DNA of 64,000 nucleotides from Crocinitomicaceae bacterium (GCA_024643365.1 JAHENC010000005.1:123829-187828); one strand, 5' to 3'. Shown: positions 17,073-26,642, counted from the first letter of the stretch. Notes: generated by a model from the sequence alone, not told the origin. Translations and numbers: made by a program.

Positions 17073-17073
17073 G

Positions 17074-18354
17074 ATGCCAACGAATTTTATCGAAGAATTA
17101 CAGTGGAGAGGGATGATACACGATATCATGCCAGGTACGGAAGAAGCGTTATTGAAGAAAAGTTCGTCTGGATATATTGGATTTGATCCTACAGCAGATT
17201 CTTTACACATTGGAAGCTTGGTTCAAATCATGACCTTGGTCCATTTTCAAAAGGCTGGACACAAACCATTCGCATTGGTGGGTGGTGCAACCGGAATGGT
17301 TGGAGATCCATCTGGAAAGTCTCAAGAAAGAAATTTATTGGATGATGCGACATTGCAACATAATGTAGCATGTGTGAAAGCGCAATTGGAAAAATTCTTG
17401 TCCTTTGAAGGTGAAAATGGAGCGGAAATGGTCAATAACATCGATTGGTTCCGAAACATGAGTTTTTTGGAGTTTATTCGTGACGTAGGGAAACACATTT
17501 CTGTCAATTATATGTTGGCAAAGGATTCGGTAAAGTCCCGCTTGGAAACAGGAATGTCTTTCACAGAATTTTCATACCAACTTGTACAAGGATTCGATTT
17601 CTATTACTTGAACCAACACAAAGGATGCATCGTTCAGTTGGGCGGTTCAGACCAATGGGGAAATATTGTAACAGGAACAGAATTAATCCGCCGCAAAGGT
17701 GGAGGTGAGGCTTATGCCGTAACCACACCACTGATTAAAAAAGCAGATGGAACGAAGTTCGGAAAAACCGAAGGTGGAAACGTTTGGTTGGATCCAGCGA
17801 AAACATCGCCTTACCAATTCTACCAATATTGGTTAAATGCGGCAGATGAAGATGCTGCGAATTTCATTCGCATTTTTACGCTGAAAACGAGAGAAGAAAT
17901 CGAAGCGTTAGAAAAAGAACATGCAGAGGCACCTCATTTACGCGCACTTCAAAAAGCCCTGGCTGAAGATATCACGATTCGCGTTCACAGTGTAGAGGCA
18001 TTGCAGACCGCGATTAGTGCAAGTAATATTCTATTTGGAAAATCAACTTCAGAGGATCTGAAAGCCTTGTCTGAACAAGATTTCTTTAGTATTTTCGATG
18101 GTGTTCCACAAGCGACTATTTCCCGCGCTGAATTTGGTGACGGAATCACTATTATTGATGCGTTGGCAGCAAAAACGGGATTCTTATCATCCAATGGAGA
18201 TGCGCGCCGTGAACTTAAAGCAAACGCGATTTCGGTCAATAAGGAAAAGGTTGACGAACAATTTATGGTTGGAACAGCTCAACTGATTAATAACAAATAT
18301 GTCTTATTAGGAAAAGGAAAAAAGAACAATTATATTTTAGTTCTAGCCGATTAA
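17074..18354 (+). CDS. tyrS: Tyrosyl-tRNA synthetase
   Basis: Charges tRNA-Tyr; a class I synthetase of the bacterial TyrRS type. HIGS (HIGH motif) is at residues 45-48, the tyrosine-binding GGSDQWGNI near 190-198, and KFGKT (KMSKS-type loop) at 228-232. The last 65 residues form an S4 RNA-binding domain (ARRELKANAISVNKEKV). The length of 426 residues is standard. It is separated from gldA by one base and followed by a strong bidirectional hairpin terminator. Confidence 0.97.
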   Translation: MPTNFIEELQWRGMIHDIMPGTEEALLKKSSSGYIGFDPTADSLHIGSLVQIMTLVHFQKAGHKPFALVGGATGMVGDPSGKSQERNLLDDATLQHNVACVKAQLEKFLSFEGENGAEMVNNIDWFRNMSFLEFIRDVGKHISVNYMLAKDSVKSRLETGMSFTEFSYQLVQGFDFYYLNQHKGCIVQLGGSDQWGNIVTGTELIRRKGGGEAYAVTTPLIKKADGTKFGKTEGGNVWLDPAKTSPYQFYQYWLNAADEDAANFIRIFTLKTREEIEALEKEHAEAPHLRALQKALAEDITIRVHSVEALQTAISASNILFGKSTSEDLKALSEQDFFSIFDGVPQATISRAEFGDGITIIDALAAKTGFLSSNGDARRELKANAISVNKEKVDEQFMVGTAQLINNKYVLLGKGKKNNYILVLAD

Positions 18355-18369
18355 TCCTTAAAATATTGC

Positions 18370-18408
18370 GCATAAAAAAAGAGAAGTCATCCTTCTCTTT
18401 TTTTATGC
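18370..18408. terminator. Bidirectional hairpin terminator between tyrS and queA
   Basis: A 17-bp perfect inverted repeat (arms 18370-18386 and 18392-18408) surrounds a 5-base loop. The core GAGAAG/CTTCTC is flanked by A7 on one side and T7 on the other, so each strand reads a stem followed by a T run. It ends both the tyrS transcript and the opposing queA transcript. Confidence 0.9.
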
Positions 18409-18422
18409 TAATAAGATTGATT

Positions 18423-19481
18423 TTACAAAATCAACATGGCATCGCCATAAGAGTAAAAACGGTATTTTTCTTTGATTGCTTCTTGGTATGCTTTCATCAT
18501 TAAATCATGTCCTGCGAAAGCAGAAATCATCATTAACAAGGTAGAAAGCGGTGTGTGGAAGTTTGTAATTAAACTGTCTGCGATACTGAAATCGTAAGGA
18601 GGGAAAATAAATTTGTTTGTCCATCCGTCGAATGGTTTTAAGTACCCCTCAGTAGAAACCGATGATTCAATAGAGCGCATCGCGGTAGTTCCAATAGCAC
18701 ATACACGTTTTTTCGTGCGTTTTGCGTTATTGACCATGTCAGATGCTTCTTGAGAAATAATTACTTGCTCAGAATCCATTTTATGTTTGGTTAAGTCTTC
18801 AACCTCAACAGATCGGAAAGTACCTAATCCAACGTGTAGTGTCACTTCAGCAAAGTCAATTCCTTTTAATTCAAGTCTTTTTAATAATTGACGAGAAAAG
18901 TGAAGTCCTGCAGTTGGTGCTGCAACAGCTCCTTCTACTTTCGCAAAAATTGTTTGGTAACGTTCTTCATCCTCAGGTTCCACATCTCTTTTGATGTATT
19001 TAGGTAGTGGAGTCTCTCCTAGCTCAGTGATTTTCGCTTTAAAGTCTTCGTATGGACCATCAAACAAAAAGCGAAGGGTGCGTCCACGTGAAGTAGTGTT
19101 ATCAATAACCTCTGCAACTAATGAATCATCTTCTCCGAAGTATAACTTATTTCCAATTCGGATTTTACGTGCAGGATCAACGAGTACATCCCACAATAAA
19201 CTTTCACGATTTAACTCACGCAATAAGAAAACCTCGATTTTCGCACCTGTTTTTTCTTTATTTCCGTACATTCTAGCTGGAAAAACACGCGTGTTGTTCA
19301 TAATCATGACATCACCTTCAGAAAAATAGTCCAACACATCTTTAAATAATTTGTGTTCTATTTCTCCCGTTTCGCGGTGAATCACCATCAATCGTGCTTC
19401 GTCGCGGTTTTCACTTGGATAGTTTGCAATTAAATCTTCTGGAAGATCGAAGTCGAACTCCGATAATTTCATTTTGCTCAT
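18423..19481 (-). CDS. queA: S-adenosylmethionine:tRNA ribosyltransferase-isomerase
   Basis: Converts 7-aminomethyl-7-deazaguanine in tRNA to epoxyqueuosine using the ribosyl part of S-adenosylmethionine, the penultimate step of queuosine synthesis. The 352-residue protein matches QueA over its whole length: [18 protein letters not shown] at the start, [16 protein letters not shown], the [10 protein letters not shown] block near residues 190-200, and the end motif YGDAMLI. Residue 4 is also a Met (19472) and is where most homologues begin, so the true start may be nine bases further in. A complete promoter with TTG 21 bases before TATCTTTG lies upstream. Confidence 0.95.
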   Translation of the reverse strand: MSKMKLSEFDFDLPEDLIANYPSENRDEARLMVIHRETGEIEHKLFKDVLDYFSEGDVMIMNNTRVFPARMYGNKEKTGAKIEVFLLRELNRESLLWDVLVDPARKIRIGNKLYFGEDDSLVAEVIDNTTSRGRTLRFLFDGPYEDFKAKITELGETPLPKYIKRDVEPEDEERYQTIFAKVEGAVAAPTAGLHFSRQLLKRLELKGIDFAEVTLHVGLGTFRSVEVEDLTKHKMDSEQVIISQEASDMVNNAKRTKKRVCAIGTTAMRSIESSVSTEGYLKPFDGWTNKFIFPPYDFSIADSLITNFHTPLSTLLMMISAFAGHDLMMKAYQEAIKEKYRFYSYGDAMLIL

Positions 19482-19517
19482 AAGCTCAATATTTACCTAC
19501 TTCTTCAATGTAGGGGG

Positions 19518-19549
19518 CAAAGATACGACATCGAGACCCCGTTTGTCAA
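19518..19549 (-). promoter_or_regulatory. Promoter of queA (TTG, 21 bases, TATCTTTG)
   Basis: On the minus strand TTG (19547-19549) is followed after 21 bases by TATCTTTG (19518-19525). Both the -33 and -7 elements of the Bacteroidota consensus are present with an allowed spacing. The leader to the ATG at 19481 is about 36 bases. Confidence 0.6.
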
Positions 19550-19577
19550 GTAATTGACCAACTAAATTCATTTCGAT

Positions 19578-19606
19578 TGATTTTATTGACTAAAATCAGC
19601 TTTTTT
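19578..19606 (+). other. Terminator-like hairpin in the gap upstream of the 87-residue gene
   Basis: TGATTTTA and TAAAATCA form an 8-bp perfect stem around TTGAC, followed after GC by six T. It looks like a weak intrinsic terminator for the plus strand, yet no gene is transcribed rightward into it, since queA diverges from here. A 5-bp hairpin (TGAGA/TCTCA) follows. It could be a leader structure of the next gene or the end of a short RNA. Confidence 0.3.
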
Positions 19607-19665
19607 GAGAAGAAATCTCATGAATTGAAAACGGAACAACATCGAAATTTGTAAAAAAGAAAAAG

Positions 19666-19929
19666 ATGTTTGAAAAATTAGTTAAAGAAATGGAATTCAA
19701 TCGTTTTGGATGGATTGCCATCATTTTGTTAGTGGTAGGTTGCCTCGGAGGACTAACAGTTGGAATGGGTGCAATAGGAAGTACTTTTGCCTTAATTGTG
19801 ATCTTAATACCAACCATGTTGACCTTAAGTTTCTTGCTTTCTGTAGCACCAATGAAATGGATTGCCTTGGCAACAATAGTTACCGTAAGTATAGATTTAC
19901 TGTTCTTTGGCTATTATCTTGCTGCTTAG
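19666..19929 (+). CDS. Unknown small membrane protein
   Basis: An 87-residue protein that I do not recognise. After a short charged N-terminus (MFEKLVKEMEFNRFG) it has three closely spaced hydrophobic helices (about 16-38, 40-60 and 64-85) rich in Gly, Ile and Leu. A purine-rich stretch (AAAAAGAAAAAG) lies just before the ATG. Its stop codon overlaps that of the convergent MBOAT gene by four bases. Small size and lack of motifs limit confidence, but the hydrophobic pattern is not what a random frame would give. Confidence 0.55.
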   Translation: MFEKLVKEMEFNRFGWIAIILLVVGCLGGLTVGMGAIGSTFALIVILIPTMLTLSFLLSVAPMKWIALATIVTVSIDLLFFGYYLAA

Positions 19930-21584
19930 AACTGGAAGTAAACGAAAGGCTTGAAAGTGTCTGAGATGGCTTGATACATCAAGAAAACACTGAAGGCAAT
20001 AAAGACTGCCTGGAAAAGGAATGGAATACGTGCAAATAAATGCGTCCCTCTATCTTTCCAAGATTGCGGAAGCCAGTGCAAGACGAATCCGGTTAAGATT
20101 AGCCAGAATACCGCTTGATAGGTTTCTAGCACTTTCACAAAAACATCCCAGGTGAAATCAAAATGTGTCCAGATGTGATTCAACATCTGAACGGGTTCAC
20201 TTGCTTCGTCCAGTCTGAACCAAATTCGAGTGAACGTAATAAAGTTAAACGTAATAAAAATACGCCATGCTCGAATTCCCCAGTTAGAACTGTTTTCATA
20301 TGGACTAATTTTCTTCCAATACTGAAAAAAGATGAGCGCAAGTCCGTTCATGCTTCCCCAGATGACAAAGTTCTCACTCGCACCATGCCAGAGTCCACCA
20401 ACGACCATAGTAATCAATAAGTTCAAATCGCGGTTCAAGTAATTTTTGACTTTCGGAAATAGATGCCAACATAAGAAATATAGGATCATGAGTCCGAGGT
20501 AGACGTAAATTAATTCATACCATTGGGTAATAAAGATCAAAAACACAAAAATAATGGTCGAGGCAAGGTAAGTCCCGATTCCTCCAGAACGATTCCCTCC
20601 TAATGGAATGTACAAGTAATCGCGTAACCAAGACCCAAGCGATTTATGCCATCGGCGCCAGAAATCTGCAACCGAAACCGCTTTATAGGGCGAATGAAAA
20701 TTTTCTAACAAGGTGAATCCCATTAAGCGAGAAATTCCAATAGCGATATCCGTATAACCGGAAAAATCACCATAAATCTGTAAGGAATATGCCCACATTG
20801 CCAATACGCTCACAAAACCCGGATATGCTTCAGGAGAATCAGCAATTTTATCAATGAAATGAACAGCTATGTAATCAGCTAAAACGATTTTCTTGAATAA
20901 TCCTTTTGTAATCTGTACCAAAGACCAACTGAAATCTTGTTTGTTTAAGGTAAAGGGTTGGTTAATCTGAGGAATAAAATCGCGTGCACGAACGATAGGC
21001 CCAGCAACTAAATGGGGAAAGTAAGTCACGTAAAAGGTATAGTCGAAAAAACTACTTACTTTGATTTCTTTTCGGTAAATATCGACCACAAAACTGATGT
21101 TGTGAAAAGTGAAAAAGGAGACTCCAACGGGAATCAATATTTTTTCCACGAAGGTTCCTTCCCCAAAAAATCCATTTCCCCACAAAGCGAATTGATTGAC
21201 AATTTCATACTTCGTTTGAAATAATTGATTGAAGGAATCAGTAAAGAAATAGGCGTATTTAAAGTAACCGAGTAACAGTAAATTGAACATTACGGACCCA
21301 GCAATCAACCACTTTTTAGATCGGTCTTTCTCTCTCGATTCAACAAGTATAGCAAACACGTAATTGACGACAAGTGTCAAGCTTAAGAGTAAAACAAATA
21401 AGCCGGACGTCTTAAAGTAAAAGAATAAACTGATGACCGTTAGGAAGATACTTCTCACTAAAAAATGCTTGTGAATCGCTGAAAAAATAACCATCACCAA
21501 AATGAAAAACAGCCAAAAATCTAGCTGTGTAAAAATGAGTGGTTCCTCAACGTTGAATGAAAAAAGCTGGTATATTCTCTCCAT
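19926..21584 (-). CDS. MBOAT family membrane O-acyltransferase (AlgI-like)
   Basis: Transfers an acyl group, usually acetyl, across the inner membrane to an exported polymer or surface molecule. The 552-residue protein has about a dozen hydrophobic segments and the two conserved histidines of the AlgI/DltB group: His313 in FWRRWHKSLGSWLRDYLYIPLGG and His400 in VVGGLWHGASENFVIWG. Length and motifs fit AlgI. Upstream on the same strand, two bases away, lie two SGNH-hydrolase-like proteins, the usual partners that take over the acyl group in the periplasm (AlgJ/AlgX or PatB style). Which polymer is modified is unknown. Confidence 0.92.
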   Translation of the reverse strand: MERIYQLFSFNVEEPLIFTQLDFWLFFILVMVIFSAIHKHFLVRSIFLTVISLFFYFKTSGLFVLLLSLTLVVNYVFAILVESREKDRSKKWLIAGSVMFNLLLLGYFKYAYFFTDSFNQLFQTKYEIVNQFALWGNGFFGEGTFVEKILIPVGVSFFTFHNISFVVDIYRKEIKVSSFFDYTFYVTYFPHLVAGPIVRARDFIPQINQPFTLNKQDFSWSLVQITKGLFKKIVLADYIAVHFIDKIADSPEAYPGFVSVLAMWAYSLQIYGDFSGYTDIAIGISRLMGFTLLENFHSPYKAVSVADFWRRWHKSLGSWLRDYLYIPLGGNRSGGIGTYLASTIIFVFLIFITQWYELIYVYLGLMILYFLCWHLFPKVKNYLNRDLNLLITMVVGGLWHGASENFVIWGSMNGLALIFFQYWKKISPYENSSNWGIRAWRIFITFNFITFTRIWFRLDEASEPVQMLNHIWTHFDFTWDVFVKVLETYQAVFWLILTGFVLHWLPQSWKDRGTHLFARIPFLFQAVFIAFSVFLMYQAISDTFKPFVYFQF

Positions 21585-21586
21585 AG

Positions 21587-22867
21587 TTAGTGGCTACTAA
21601 GTTCGTCAAATGCTGCTAAGTATTTTAAAAAAGCATCTATTAATAATTTTCCTTTTAAATGGTACCCATCTGAAGTGAAATGCACATAATCTCCTTGCAT
21701 TAATGCGTTTCTCTTCCAAGTGAGTGACGAACCGAGTTCTCCCATAATTCCATAAAAATCCCAAACAGCCATTTGGTATTCTTGAGCCAATTGGACGATC
21801 ACTTGGCGTTGTCGTTCTGTATTTTTATTGGGTGCTCCGTGAAATTGATTGTCGTTTGGCACAGTCAACAGCAAAGCACATTTTGGATTCACAGAAAGAA
21901 TGATGTTCATCAATGATTCTAGATTGTTCTTATAGACTTCTGGGCGAAAGTTTCCATAGGACGTATATGCATCGTTGGTTCCAACGGAAAAAACAAATAA
22001 ATCTGGTGGGTGAATTTTTAAATCCCTCAGAAAATGTTCATTTCCTAAATACGTGTATAGTCCTGCACCGTTGATGCCAATAGCGTTGTAGGTAATTCCA
22101 GGCAATTCGTTTAACAACTCGAAGCCATAAATTTCTAAGGTATTTGGTGCCTCTGAATTTTTCACAAATTGTAAATCCAGGGAATCAATATAATCAGTGA
22201 AGGTGATTTCGGAGTAGCCGAATTCCACATGATGGAAGGTTTCACTCACTAATAGCTCTTGTCCGCCAAAGTTCAAATCGTAAGGAAATTCACCGGTGTT
22301 GTGGTAAATGCGCAATTTATTAAATGGTGGCTTCACCATTGTACGCATATGCTTGAAGTTGATGGTAATAACCGAATCAGCACATCGAATTGTCGCTCCT
22401 GTTAGTCCATAGTCTAGATCATCAGGATGGTCATTTACACTTCGATACGATTTCCATACATTGGGAGAGGAAAAATGATAATTAGATGGATTATTTGTCT
22501 TTGCTAATCCAAAGGGGAAAACAAGTCCTCGTTCACCATTGAGTCCCGGCCAATTCGATTGTAAAAAAGTGCGAAAATCATGCGTATATATGTCTGCTTG
22601 AATGTGAGATCCGCCAATGTGGTAAAAATTCAATTTACGGTCCTTATTGGCAATCATTTGACTCATCTGCTCGTGCAAATAGGTCCAATTTGGACTTTCT
22701 TCAGAAAAAAACTGGAAGCTATTGCAATCACTGTTGATGAACGCATATTTTTTCGAAATGAGTGAATCATCGCTTGGAATGAGCGCGTAATCGATTGTTC
22801 TCAGATCTCCGGTTTGTGAAAAAAGCGAATTCGAACAAAGAAAAAGGAGCAACAAGCAGCGTATCAT
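21587..22867 (-). CDS. Exported SGNH/GDSL-like hydrolase or acyltransferase, second of a pair
   Basis: A 426-residue protein with a signal peptide (about 1-17) and the blocks of the SGNH fold: the nucleophile Ser87 in HIGGSHIQAD (GGSH in place of GDS), the SVGTNDAY block III with Asn near residue 280, and Asp393 and His396 in DYVHFTSDG. These residues form the catalytic triad and oxyanion hole. It likely acts in the periplasm as the acetyl-accepting partner of the MBOAT protein or as an esterase on the same polymer. The ATG at 22867 overlaps the previous stop by four bases (ATGA); the frame is open 14 codons further, but that part lies in the upstream gene and would hide the signal peptide. 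Confidence 0.82.
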   Translation of the reverse strand: MIRCLLLLFLCSNSLFSQTGDLRTIDYALIPSDDSLISKKYAFINSDCNSFQFFSEESPNWTYLHEQMSQMIANKDRKLNFYHIGGSHIQADIYTHDFRTFLQSNWPGLNGERGLVFPFGLAKTNNPSNYHFSSPNVWKSYRSVNDHPDDLDYGLTGATIRCADSVITINFKHMRTMVKPPFNKLRIYHNTGEFPYDLNFGGQELLVSETFHHVEFGYSEITFTDYIDSLDLQFVKNSEAPNTLEIYGFELLNELPGITYNAIGINGAGLYTYLGNEHFLRDLKIHPPDLFVFSVGTNDAYTSYGNFRPEVYKNNLESLMNIILSVNPKCALLLTVPNDNQFHGAPNKNTERQRQVIVQLAQEYQMAVWDFYGIMGELGSSLTWKRNALMQGDYVHFTSDGYHLKGKLLIDAFLKYLAAFDELSSH

Positions 22868-24345
22868 TCTGCCGTTTCTTTCTTGATTCCACTTTGTCCT
22901 TCTAACCACTTAGCATATTCCGCAATGAATGCATCATAGAATAACTGAGAAGCATAACTTGCTCCTCTTGGAGTAAAATGAATGTAATCTCTTCCGGCTA
23001 GACCTTGACTGACCCATGAAGGCATTGAATTTCTCCCGCCCATTGCTGCGTATAAATCCCAAAAGACAGCACCCGTTTCATCACAGGTTTTTTTCATTTG
23101 GTTGACGCAATAAGGAAGATATGGATAGGTTTCAAAAATCCCATTCACCATGTGTGACATGTCACTTGGACCAATCACTAAAATTGCTGCACTCGGACGA
23201 ATTTTTTGAATGTATTGTACTTGGCTTTTGAAACTACGCATGTAGTAACGAACGGAACTACTATCTCTAAACGCGTGAACAGAATTTCCGCCAAATTGAA
23301 GGATGACTAATTCGGTATTTAGTTCGTTGTGCATTTTTCGAAACAATGCGGCATCTCCTGCACTTATTGCATGTCCAGAGGAACCACGCATCGCTACATT
23401 CACTACTTGCACACCGATATCGCCTTCCAGAGCAAAGCCATTAAAAACAGGACTTTTAGTCGTGCTAAAAACAAATTTCAACTTCCCAGGAGTTTTAGGG
23501 AAGCTCAAATCAAGCGAATGTCCTAGCCCATCTTTAATCAACGAATCTTCATGAATTAACTTATTGTTTTCATACACTTTTACCGCACAGGGTTTAAAAC
23601 AAGCTGTATAGAAACAACGTACTTGATTAAAGTCACGTGCTCGTGCAAAAGCTGCTTTGGAGGCTTCAATTTCTATCCAGCCTTCGCTTATTTCCCCGCG
23701 ATTTGTTTTTGCTGTATCGATTAACATAATTGATGCGGAACCCATCGCTCCGTATTTTCGCGTGCTTAACTTTTTACCCCAAAACGAGGTCAAACGTTCG
23801 AAATTAGTAGAGAAGGTTTGTTTAAAGGTTTGGGTATTGTAAACGTTTGTTGCCGGAATCATACCGGGACCATTTCCCCCAAATTGATTTTGAATGCGCT
23901 GACGAATATATCCGGTCATGCGATCCCCCTCAATCTGTGAATCCCCATAATGGAAAATCGAGATTTTGCGACCCTCTTCCGAAACTGTTTTAAGTTGGGT
24001 AAAGAAGCGGAATAAATTTTGTTTGGCGACTTCATTCAGGTGTAGGGATGTCGCGCTTTCGGTACTTAAATCACCTCCAGCTGCCAATCCTAATTTCCCG
24101 GAAGTTTTCCCAAGGTGTTTCACCAAGCTCTCATTGATATCGCTGGTGTCAACCTTTTGAATGATTTTTGCAATGTCCTTTTTCTCCTGTTTTTTTGGAT
24201 GCAACACTTCTTCAAAACCTAAAAATTGCCATTTAACACCTAAGAAATTAGCTCCGCCATTAGGCAATAAAAAAGAAGGGATGAATAAAAGTGAAAGTAC
24301 TAATATGACAAAAAATAGTACTTGGTATGGACGAAAATTTTGCAC
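22864..24345 (-). CDS. SGNH/GDSL-like hydrolase or acyltransferase with membrane anchor, first of a pair
   Basis: A 493-residue protein from a GTG start. One hydrophobic segment (about 8-27) anchors or exports it. A linker of about 100 residues precedes the SGNH domain, which shows Ser136 in HYGDSQIEGD, a GGNS block III in LQFGGNSV, and Asp453 and His456 in DYIHFTPRG. It resembles the next protein in layout, so the two probably arose by duplication and then diverged strongly. First gene of the three-gene cassette with the MBOAT protein. The promoter TATATTTG lies 17 bases before the GTG. Confidence 0.82.
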   Translation of the reverse strand: MQNFRPYQVLFFVILVLSLLFIPSFLLPNGGANFLGVKWQFLGFEEVLHPKKQEKKDIAKIIQKVDTSDINESLVKHLGKTSGKLGLAAGGDLSTESATSLHLNEVAKQNLFRFFTQLKTVSEEGRKISIFHYGDSQIEGDRMTGYIRQRIQNQFGGNGPGMIPATNVYNTQTFKQTFSTNFERLTSFWGKKLSTRKYGAMGSASIMLIDTAKTNRGEISEGWIEIEASKAAFARARDFNQVRCFYTACFKPCAVKVYENNKLIHEDSLIKDGLGHSLDLSFPKTPGKLKFVFSTTKSPVFNGFALEGDIGVQVVNVAMRGSSGHAISAGDAALFRKMHNELNTELVILQFGGNSVHAFRDSSSVRYYMRSFKSQVQYIQKIRPSAAILVIGPSDMSHMVNGIFETYPYLPYCVNQMKKTCDETGAVFWDLYAAMGGRNSMPSWVSQGLAGRDYIHFTPRGASYASQLFYDAFIAEYAKWLEGQSGIKKETAE

Positions 24346-24362
24346 GGATTGATTCTATTCAA

Positions 24363-24370
24363 CAAATATA
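24363..24370 (-). promoter_or_regulatory. TAnnTTTG -7 element for the SGNH-SGNH-MBOAT operon
   Basis: The minus strand reads TATATTTG, 17 bases before the GTG start at 24345. The position supports this GTG as the true start. Confidence 0.55.
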
Positions 24371-24394
24371 AGTTTTCTTTGTTTTTAATACATC

Positions 24395-26383
24395 ATGATG
24401 ACACCTCCCAATTCACTTATAAACGAATCTTCGCCGTATTTACTTCAACACGCACATCATCCAATCCATTGGTTGCCTTGGTCTGACGAAGCGTTTGAAC
24501 AAGCACGAAAACTAAATAAACTAGTATTAATCAGCATTGGTTATTCCGCCTGCCATTGGTGTCACGTCATGGCACATGAATGCTTCGAAGATCAGGAAGT
24601 GGCAGATTTAATGAATGCACACTTCATCAATATTAAAGTGGACCGAGAAGAACGGCCAGACGTGGACCAAGTCTATATGTCAGCAGTTCAGCTCATGACT
24701 CAAAAAGGCGGTTGGCCATTGAATTGCATCACCTTGCCAGATGGACGACCAATCTATGGAGGAACCTATTTTCCAAAGGAACAATGGATCCATGTGTTGA
24801 AGTCTTTGGTATATACCTTTCAAAACGATAAGGACAAAGTAGAGGAATATGCAGCGAAACTTCACGAAGGACTCAGCGTTAATGAATTAATTGCGATTCC
24901 TCAAGACGAACAAGATCTTCAAAGCGAAAAATTACTGGAGTTGGTCGCGCGATGGAAAAAACAATTTGATTGGATGGAAGGAGGCATGAGTCGAGCACCG
25001 AAATTCCCAATGCCTAACAACTATGCCTACTTATTAGCGCATAGTCGATTTTTCAAAGATGAAAAGCTCAAAGATTACCTGCGCTTAACCTTAGACAAAA
25101 TGGCTTTTGGTGGTATCTACGATCAAATTGGCGGTGGATTTACGCGTTATTCTGTCGACATGATCTGGAAAGTTCCGCATTTTGAGAAAATGCTTTATGA
25201 TAATGCCCAGTTGATGGAATTATATGCGATGGGATATGAGGCCTTCCAGGAGAATCACTACAAGAAAATCGTTCAAGAGATTTTTTCATGGTTGCAGCGT
25301 GAAATGAAAGATGAATCTGGCGCATATTACAGCGCCTTAGATGCCGATAGTGAAGGGGAAGAAGGAAAATACTATTGTTGGAATGAAGCTGAACTAAAAT
25401 CCATCGTTCAATCAGATTACGCCCTTTTTGCTGATTACTACACCGTTTCGAATCGCGGATTTTGGGAAGACGATAAATATATTCTCCTAAAATCACAAAG
25501 CGATATTGCATTCGCGAATAAATGGAACATCACTTTAGAAGCCCTCGAAAATAAAGTTTCCGAATGGAAATCGTTGCTTTTGTCGGAACGTCATAAACGC
25601 ATCGCTCCCGGACTAGACCATAAATGCTTAACATCATGGAATGCTCAGTTAATCAAAGGAATGTGCCAAGCATATAATACTTTGCACGAAGAAGAATTTT
25701 TGATTGAGGCACGAAAAATCGGTAAGTGGATTCTATCGAGTCAACTAAAGGACAATGAACATTTATACCATGTAAACACAAATGGTGTCGCAAGTATTGA
25801 TGGGTTTTTAGAGGATTATGCACATGCCATCGATTCGTTCATTGTTTTGTATCATCGAACAGGCGAACTCATTTGGTTAGAACATGCGAAGATTTGGGCT
25901 TCGCTCGTTGAAAAAGAATTTATGCATCCAGAAAGCAAGATGTGTTATTTCACCTCAAATGATACGCAACTCGTTGTTCGAAAAATGGAAATACATGACA
26001 ATGTTATTCCTTCCAGTAATTCGGTGATGGCAAGGAATTTCTTCAGACTTGGAACGTATTTCCGAAAAGAACGATGGATCGAATTTGCGCGTCAAATGTT
26101 AGCCAATATGTATGATGGGATGGAGACGTATGGCTCTGGATATTCCAATTGGGCACATTTATTATTGGAAATGAATCAGGGAATGGCGGAAGTTCACCTC
26201 ATAGAAGTTGAAACGAGTGAAATCGTTAGTTGGCCAGAAAACACCCTCTTGTCATTTCACAAAGAAATTCCAATGTCAGCAAGTTATTCTACGGGAATTT
26301 TTGTTTGTGCAAAAGGCACTTGCTTTCCAGCCCTTTCAACATTGAAAGCTGCAGCGGAACTCATCCAAGAAGAAATCAATTAA
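24395..26383 (+). CDS. Thioredoxin-domain protein of the YyaL/spermatogenesis-associated 20 family
   Basis: A 662-residue cytoplasmic protein with an N-terminal thioredoxin-like domain (about 1-165, DUF255) and a C-terminal alpha/alpha barrel like that of glycan-processing enzymes. The family hallmarks are present: NRL-like NESSPYLLQHAHHPIHWLPW near 10-29, CHWC at 53-56, DREERPDVDQ and GGWPLN. Bacterial members are widespread, but their reaction is not established; a redox role is suggested by the CxxC motif and a sugar-related role by the barrel. Two adjacent ATG codons (24395 and 24398) are possible starts. The stop overlaps that of the convergent small membrane gene by four bases. Confidence 0.88.
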   Translation: MMTPPNSLINESSPYLLQHAHHPIHWLPWSDEAFEQARKLNKLVLISIGYSACHWCHVMAHECFEDQEVADLMNAHFINIKVDREERPDVDQVYMSAVQLMTQKGGWPLNCITLPDGRPIYGGTYFPKEQWIHVLKSLVYTFQNDKDKVEEYAAKLHEGLSVNELIAIPQDEQDLQSEKLLELVARWKKQFDWMEGGMSRAPKFPMPNNYAYLLAHSRFFKDEKLKDYLRLTLDKMAFGGIYDQIGGGFTRYSVDMIWKVPHFEKMLYDNAQLMELYAMGYEAFQENHYKKIVQEIFSWLQREMKDESGAYYSALDADSEGEEGKYYCWNEAELKSIVQSDYALFADYYTVSNRGFWEDDKYILLKSQSDIAFANKWNITLEALENKVSEWKSLLLSERHKRIAPGLDHKCLTSWNAQLIKGMCQAYNTLHEEEFLIEARKIGKWILSSQLKDNEHLYHVNTNGVASIDGFLEDYAHAIDSFIVLYHRTGELIWLEHAKIWASLVEKEFMHPESKMCYFTSNDTQLVVRKMEIHDNVIPSSNSVMARNFFRLGTYFRKERWIEFARQMLANMYDGMETYGSGYSNWAHLLLEMNQGMAEVHLIEVETSEIVSWPENTLLSFHKEIPMSASYSTGIFVCAKGTCFPALSTLKAAAELIQEEIN

Positions 26384-26586
26384 GATTTAATTTTGCACGT
26401 ATTCCATCCAAAAAGGGCATAAAGTCCACAAAAAGACACGAATGATGTCAAGATAAAAATGACCGCGACTATAAGTGCGATTGTGTTAAGTGTGGATGGG
26501 AGTATTCCCAATAACGACACAATTAAAAGTATTGCGGAGATCGCGATGCGAATCAAACGATCAGTGTTTCCCATGTTTTTTTTCAT
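26380..26586 (-). CDS. DUF2892 (YgaP-type) small membrane protein
   Basis: A 68-residue protein with two hydrophobic helices (about 13-30 and 34-58). It has the pattern of the DUF2892 family: MKKNMGNTDRLIRI, a Leu/Ile-rich first helix, and the C-terminal CGLYALFGWNTC. Members sit in the inner membrane, sometimes fused to rhodanese domains; no function is known. A TACATTTG promoter element ends just four bases before the ATG, so the mRNA is predicted to have no leader. The second Met (residue 5) is an alternative start, but the MKKNMG start is typical of the family. Confidence 0.8.
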   Translation of the reverse strand: MKKNMGNTDRLIRIAISAILLIVSLLGILPSTLNTIALIVAVIFILTSFVSFCGLYALFGWNTCKIKS

Positions 26587-26590
26587 AAAC

Positions 26591-26598
26591 CAAATGTA
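26591..26598 (-). promoter_or_regulatory. TAnnTTTG -7 element four bases from the DUF2892 start
   Basis: The minus strand reads TACATTTG, followed by GTTT and then ATG. The transcription start would fall on or next to the start codon. Confidence 0.5.
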
Positions 26599-26642
26599 CG
26601 TATGTTATTGGTTATGAAAGCAACAAAGGTTACAAGACTAAT

